From JACCYQ01 sp036675565 (lineage in GTDB: Bacteria > Bacteroidota > Bacteroidia > Chitinophagales > Chitinophagaceae), in assembly GCA_036675565.1 (NCBI GenBank), contig JAKFER010000109.1, positions 1 to 19,659 of the forward strand: a stretch of DNA of 19,659 bases, in the 5' to 3' direction. A program made the translations under genes and the position numbers. This document shows positions 16,531 to 19,659 of this stretch, piece after piece. The notes under the pieces are model-generated. The model was not told where the DNA came from and searched no databases. It saw only the letters and a list, made by a program, of their open reading frames with translations. Each line of letters begins with the position of its first letter. Within the stretch, counting starts at the first letter, position 1.

Positions 16531-17274
16531 CTATTTGAATAAGTCAGTTCTGTGGTCAAAGCTGACATGTAGTTTTCTGAGGTATGTTGTGTTTGTGGTA
16601 TCTGCTAACTTTTCAGCTATGTGATGTTCCAACTGGTTATACTGGCTTTTGTGACATGCATAAGCTTTGATACACTTTTTTTCATCCTCATCCGTATATT
16701 TGATGGAGACATTTATATATTTCATATCCACCTCGCTTGTACCACCTTTCTGTTCTTCATCCGTTTTGAATGTGGGTTCTGCCAGGTAATAGATTGGATA
16801 TTTCTCATACCAACCTTCCCGTAAAATAATTTGTGAAACTAATGAACCAATAATTCTATGTTCAAAATGTCCGGATTCGCCATCTGGTCCATGGGTAATA
16901 ATAATGTCTGGGTTTATTTGTTCTATTCTTTTCTTTAGATCCAGGTTCAACGCATTTATCCTGTTAAAGTATTCCCTTGGTCCATCCCGTGCGTCAAGCC
17001 TGTCATAAGGAAGGAAAATGGGTTTTTCTATTCCCAGTTGTTCACAAGAACAGATTGCTTCCTTTTGCCTTATCGGTACAATAGTGTCTTTTGGTGGGTT
17101 TACAGCAAATATTATTTGAATTGTATGTGTTGATGCATACCTGGCGAGAACATCTCCAATGGCGGTTTCGTCATCCGGGTGCGGAAAAATGATAAGTATC
17201 GTTTTTTTATTAGCTGTATTGTCAAATGAAGCAAATAAAAATATCACAGTAGTTAAGAACAGGAAAAGCTTCAT
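16531..17274 (-). CDS. Exported PIG-L (LmbE-like) deacetylase family protein
   Basis: This 247-residue PIG-L/LmbE family protein has an N-terminal hydrophobic signal (MKLFLFLTTVIFLFASF). The zinc-binding signature PHPDDE is at 31-36, giving His32, Asp34 and Asp35. The second motif HGPDGESGHFEH is at 128-139, with His136 and His139 completing the site. These enzymes hydrolyse N-acetyl groups from sugars such as GlcNAc conjugates; the exact substrate is unknown. An exported member suggests action on an envelope or extracellular glycan. Its upstream region overlaps repeat copy A, where the TTTG and TAnnTTTG-like elements are only 10 bp apart, so that pair is unlikely to be a working promoter. 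It converges with the lipoprotein at 15999-16472. Confidence 0.9.
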   Translation of the reverse strand: MKLFLFLTTVIFLFASFDNTANKKTILIIFPHPDDETAIGDVLARYASTHTIQIIFAVNPPKDTIVPIRQKEAICSCEQLGIEKPIFLPYDRLDARDGPREYFNRINALNLDLKKRIEQINPDIIITHGPDGESGHFEHRIIGSLVSQIILREGWYEKYPIYYLAEPTFKTDEEQKGGTSEVDMKYINVSIKYTDEDEKKCIKAYACHKSQYNQLEHHIAEKLADTTNTTYLRKLHVSFDHRTDLFK

Positions 17275-17305
17275 GGTTATTAATTAAATGATTTCGCCCA
17301 ACATC

Positions 17306-17440
17306 TAAATATATGCTTTAGCACAAACATCATTGGTATTGAATATGAAAAAATAGAATTATGCTTTTCGAATTGTTATTAGTACAAATCATAACCCCAT
17401 AGTGAGGGAGGACTTGCAGAATAATGTATTGTATTTGAAA
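17306..17440. repeat. Intergenic repeat copy A, upstream of the PIG-L gene and downstream of the nuclease gene
   Basis: This stretch aligns with copy B (19521-19655) over about 130 bases, by eye at roughly three quarters identity, including an exact 24-base match (17345-17368 with 19570-19593). Its end carries the dispersed-family word GGAGGACTTGCAG (17407-17419) and an AATAATGTATTG tail. Copies A and B bracket the two-gene cassette at 17523-19464 in direct orientation. Copy A lacks 10 bases present in B near its promoter-like end. Confidence 0.65.
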
Positions 17441-17485
17441 ACGTTAAATAAAGAAACCGCGAGTCCCCTGCGGGAGACTCGCGGT
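17441..17485 (-). terminator. Strong hairpin terminator downstream of the nuclease gene
   Basis: ACCGCGAGTC (17456-17465) and GACTCGCGGT (17476-17485) form a perfect 10-bp stem. It extends by three more G-C pairs past a bulged A (17475), leaving a TGC loop. On the minus strand the stem is followed by TTTCTTTATTT, and it lies 38 bases after the stop of the gene at 17523. It therefore fits a Rho-independent terminator. Its right arm, GGGAGACTCGCGG, is also the core word of the dispersed repeat family, so the element may be a repeat serving as terminator. Confidence 0.7.
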
Positions 17486-17522
17486 GGAAGTAAGTTGTAT
17501 CAAATCTGTGTTAACATAATAT

Positions 17523-18641
17523 TTATTTTTCATTTTTTATGAGTTCTTTAATATGATTCTCAGTCAAGGGTTCTGTGTAATCCACCACGATGAGTTGCAC
17601 ATTATTTTCTAAGCAAAGTTGTCGCTTCTTTTTATCTTTCTCCTTTACATGTTCTAGTCCTTTTTCCCCTCCCCAAGCTTTTACTGGATGATAATGCTGC
17701 TGACCCTGATATTCAAATGCTAATTTAATGTCAGGTAAGTATATGTCCAGTTCTAATCCACCCAACCAGTTAGGTCTATGGTGTCGAATTAAATTCTGGT
17801 CAGCAAATAAACGTTGCACTATTTTGTAAAGGATAGATTCGCCAATCCAACCTTCGCCTACCTTTCTAAAGCCAAATTCTTGTCTAACTATATTTTCAAT
17901 CTTATTTTCAAATTTTCTTTGTAATGTCCTTGACTCTTTCTCAAGCTTTTTGAAATTCTCAGCTTCCTCAATTGTGACATTCGACCAATATGTTATTTCA
18001 TCATCTGCAATATCATCACGTTTTGGTCCATAAACCAATTCCATTAATCTCTTTCGCTCGTTAGATGCCTTCTCATCCGCTTGTTTGCCTAGTTTCAGAA
18101 GTTCAATAATTTCATCAGGACATTTATCCTCTAAATAACTATCATAATGCCCGATGCCAAGATGAAAATATTGTTGCTTTATGTACCAGTCGTAATATTG
18201 TTTGAACAAACCTCCATACATGGGGTGCATAGCTCTAATTGTAGGTGTAGCAAGGTTGCATTTATGACAAATCTTATCTTTAAATAGTAATGTGCTTTTT
18301 GGGTTGAATTTGTGATCAGCAGATTTTTCTGCTACCATAGGAGGAAATTCATGACTTGAAAGAGGATTCATTATTAGTGGATCAACATAATTCCCCTTCG
18401 GTTTTTGTTTTATGAGTTCAATATAATTGTCAATTGCGGGTTCGGTACATGAGCAAAAGTAGATTACATCGTTTTGATTGGAAGCAAAACCTATAAAAGT
18501 TCCAGAAATATTAGGGTATAAGACGTAAGGCAGAGGCAGTTCCTCTATAATAAATCTACTTTTAACAAGAATTTCGGCACACTTTCCTGTTTTTGGTTTA
18601 ATTCGTTGAGTCTGCCTTAGATTATTTGTTTTCCTCTCCAT
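17523..18641 (-). CDS. Predicted zinc-site protein with C-terminal PD-(D/E)XK-like nuclease domain
   Basis: The frame is open from 18677, overlapping the previous gene by 20 bases. I prefer the ATG at 18641 (MERKTNNL, 372 residues), 16 bases after that gene's stop. Positions below count from 18641. CSC (Cys63, Cys65) and CHKC (Cys125, Cys128) could form one four-cysteine zinc site. A charged helical middle (about 185-255) follows. The C-terminal 120 residues read as a restriction-endonuclease fold. They show Glu268 in a helix (GESILYKIV), Asp299 in LELDIYLP, and Glu310 and Gln312 in FEYQGQQHY, then WGGEKGLEHVKEKDKKKRQLC and QLIVVDY. The E-Y-Q triplet replaces the usual E-x-K, as in several Vsr-like and phage-type nucleases. 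Probably DNA cleavage; target unknown. No methylase is nearby. Confidence 0.72.
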   Translation of the reverse strand: MERKTNNLRQTQRIKPKTGKCAEILVKSRFIIEELPLPYVLYPNISGTFIGFASNQNDVIYFCSCTEPAIDNYIELIKQKPKGNYVDPLIMNPLSSHEFPPMVAEKSADHKFNPKSTLLFKDKICHKCNLATPTIRAMHPMYGGLFKQYYDWYIKQQYFHLGIGHYDSYLEDKCPDEIIELLKLGKQADEKASNERKRLMELVYGPKRDDIADDEITYWSNVTIEEAENFKKLEKESRTLQRKFENKIENIVRQEFGFRKVGEGWIGESILYKIVQRLFADQNLIRHHRPNWLGGLELDIYLPDIKLAFEYQGQQHYHPVKAWGGEKGLEHVKEKDKKKRQLCLENNVQLIVVDYTEPLTENHIKELIKNEK

Positions 18642-18657
18642 CAGTGTAAAAGAAATT

Positions 18658-19464
18658 TTAAAATGGCAAGTCATCAATCATATCATCCAACTCCCCTGAA
18701 GGATACGCCAATCTTCGTTTCAAAATTGAAATAAAGTTCTCAAACGTACTTTTATCCATTCTTTCATGAAAATTGTTTGCTAAAGCCGCAAGCCGTTCGT
18801 CAGGGAAATCATATAAGTTCTTCTCTATACTATTCCTTAATGCCTTTGTAAAACATTCAACTTTTGGCTTCACTCGCTTATAGAATAAATCTAAATTGAT
18901 ATAATTGAATTCTACTTGGTTAATAAATTCTTTTAGACTTTTAATGTCATCGTTAATAATCCCATTATGCTTTATTGCATTATTAACCCTTCGAACTTCA
19001 ATACATTCATTATAACCATCTAACACGGAAATATCGATTTCATTGCTTTTGACAAAGGTTTTCATATTATCCCAATGGTAAAAGTCCTTGGTCCTTGCTT
19101 TGGGATACGCCAAATGAATCATTCTTTTCATTATAACTTCCAAACTTTTAAATAAATACACCACTTTCATTTCAAATAGGGATAGAAGGTGCTCCTTCCT
19201 AAATACTACCTCTGAATACAAACCTGAATATTCATCTATTAGTTTCCATTCCTCATTAGTAATTCCACTATAGTTATCTTCATTTACATCTGGCACATAC
19301 TTACTGAGTTCTTTTAGAGCTTTTTCATCTCTTCGCAAATCTGTGTCTAGCTTCTGGATAGTATGCTCTGTAGCTATGTCGTATAAATCGAACTTGAATA
19401 ATGCCGCATTTTTAAGAGCAGCGATTAGTTTAAGTTTATCTGAATAATTATGATCTGTTGACAT
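18658..19464 (-). CDS. HEPN-like protein of unknown function, first gene of the nuclease cassette
   Basis: This 268-residue protein is almost entirely alpha-helical by composition, with no signal peptide or membrane segment. A charged N-terminal region (about 30-60) precedes a helix-rich core. The segment IEVRRVNNAIKHNG (155-168) matches the HEPN R-X4-6-H ribonuclease signature with Arg159 and His166, and Asn161/Asn162 between them. Long helices EHLLSLFEMKVVYLFKSLEVIMKRM (91-115) and SLKEFINQVEFNYINLDLFYKRV (176-198) flank it, as expected for a four-helix HEPN bundle. HEPN proteins include toxin RNases and abortive-infection effectors. It is followed by the nuclease gene, so the two likely form one unit. 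Without a database match the HEPN call is tentative. No antitoxin partner is evident. Confidence 0.6.
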   Translation of the reverse strand: MSTDHNYSDKLKLIAALKNAALFKFDLYDIATEHTIQKLDTDLRRDEKALKELSKYVPDVNEDNYSGITNEEWKLIDEYSGLYSEVVFRKEHLLSLFEMKVVYLFKSLEVIMKRMIHLAYPKARTKDFYHWDNMKTFVKSNEIDISVLDGYNECIEVRRVNNAIKHNGIINDDIKSLKEFINQVEFNYINLDLFYKRVKPKVECFTKALRNSIEKNLYDFPDERLAALANNFHERMDKSTFENFISILKRRLAYPSGELDDMIDDLPF

Positions 19465-19520
19465 TGTAAATTATTTTCTAAAACTTTGAGTAGGTAGTTT
19501 ATTGGAAAGCGCATGACACT

Positions 19521-19552
19521 TAAATATATGATATAAGGTGCTTGAGTACAAA
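19521..19552 (-). promoter_or_regulatory. Bacteroidota-type promoter of the HEPN-like / nuclease cassette
   Basis: Read on the minus strand, TTTG (19549-19552) is followed after exactly 20 bases by TATATTTA (19521-19528). The latter matches the Bacteroidota -7 box TAnnTTTG at all but the last base. The pair sits upstream of the start at 19464, leaving a leader of about 50 bases. It is the only pair with correct spacing that I noticed in the window. The site lies inside repeat copy B. Confidence 0.5.
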
Positions 19553-19655
19553 CTTCACTTGTATTGAAAATGAAAAAATAGAATTATGCTTTTTGTATTG
19601 TGGCTTGCTCAATTCATAACTTCTTCGTTAAGAAGGCTTGCCGAAAAATGTATTG
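19521..19655. repeat. Intergenic repeat copy B, upstream of the HEPN-like gene
   Basis: It aligns with copy A (17306-17440) in the same orientation, including the exact 24-base block (19570-19593) and the GGCTTGCCG / AAAATGTATTG end. It keeps 10 bases (within 19529-19548) missing in A. CTTCTT (19620-19625) pairs perfectly with AAGAAG (19630-19635), and the counterpart hairpin in R2 has a different sequence. The repeat may continue beyond the window edge. Confidence 0.6.
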
Positions 19656-19659
19656 AACC

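Noticed and set aside
17306..17327. A promoter for the PIG-L gene from TTTG and TATATTTA in repeat copy A
   Set aside because: The two boxes are only 10 bases apart, half the spacing needed.
17523..19464. A classical restriction-modification system
   Set aside because: No methyltransferase or specificity-like gene is present. The partner is HEPN-like and the nuclease call itself is only a fold-level inference.
1..19659. CRISPR array, tRNA, rRNA, integrase or transposase
   Set aside because: No regularly spaced identical repeats, no cloverleaf-like segment noticed, and none of the proteins carries recombinase motifs.

Overview
The window looks like a chromosomal segment of a Bacteroidota bacterium, most likely family Chitinophagaceae or a close relative. 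The evidence is a hybrid two-component system, DUF1080 sugar enzymes paired with a Gfo/Idh/MocA oxidoreductase, many short lipoprotein and Sec signal peptides, no Shine-Dalgarno-like leaders, A/T-rich leaders before ATG, and one good Bacteroidota-type promoter (TTTG, 20 bp, TAnnTTTR). The family assignment is inference; no rRNA or marker gene is present.

Layout. Positions 1-2817 (minus) hold a three-gene operon for exported 3-keto-sugar chemistry: a small DUF1080 protein, a Tat-exported Gfo/Idh/MocA oxidoreductase and a DUF1080 lipoprotein, ended by a strong hairpin terminator at the window edge. Positions 2906-6448 (minus) hold a lipoprotein of unknown function, a PRC-barrel protein with a charged repeat tail paired with a one-helix membrane protein, and a secreted two-domain protein. 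Positions 6772-8898 (minus) hold a cupin, a GNAT acetyltransferase and a secreted protein of unknown function. Positions 9365-13982 (plus) hold a 1324-residue hybrid two-component regulator, apparently with a TTG start, followed by a small secreted PepSY-like protein. Positions 14069-15802 (minus) encode an exported amidohydrolase fused to an NTF2-like domain. A small lipoprotein (15999-16472, plus) converges on an exported PIG-L-type deacetylase (16531-17274, minus).

The last region, 17523-19464 (minus), is the most unusual. A protein with a HEPN-like RX6H motif is followed 16 bp later by a protein with a four-cysteine site and a C-terminal PD-(D/E)XK-like nuclease domain. The pair is flanked by two diverged copies of an intergenic repeat, and its likely promoter lies inside one copy. 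This is a candidate defence or toxin-type cassette, but that role is inferred from domain logic only.

The intergenic spaces from 6.5 to 19.6 kb also share a dispersed repeat family built around a GGGAGACTCGCGG-like word. No tRNA, rRNA, CRISPR array, transposase or integrase was seen.
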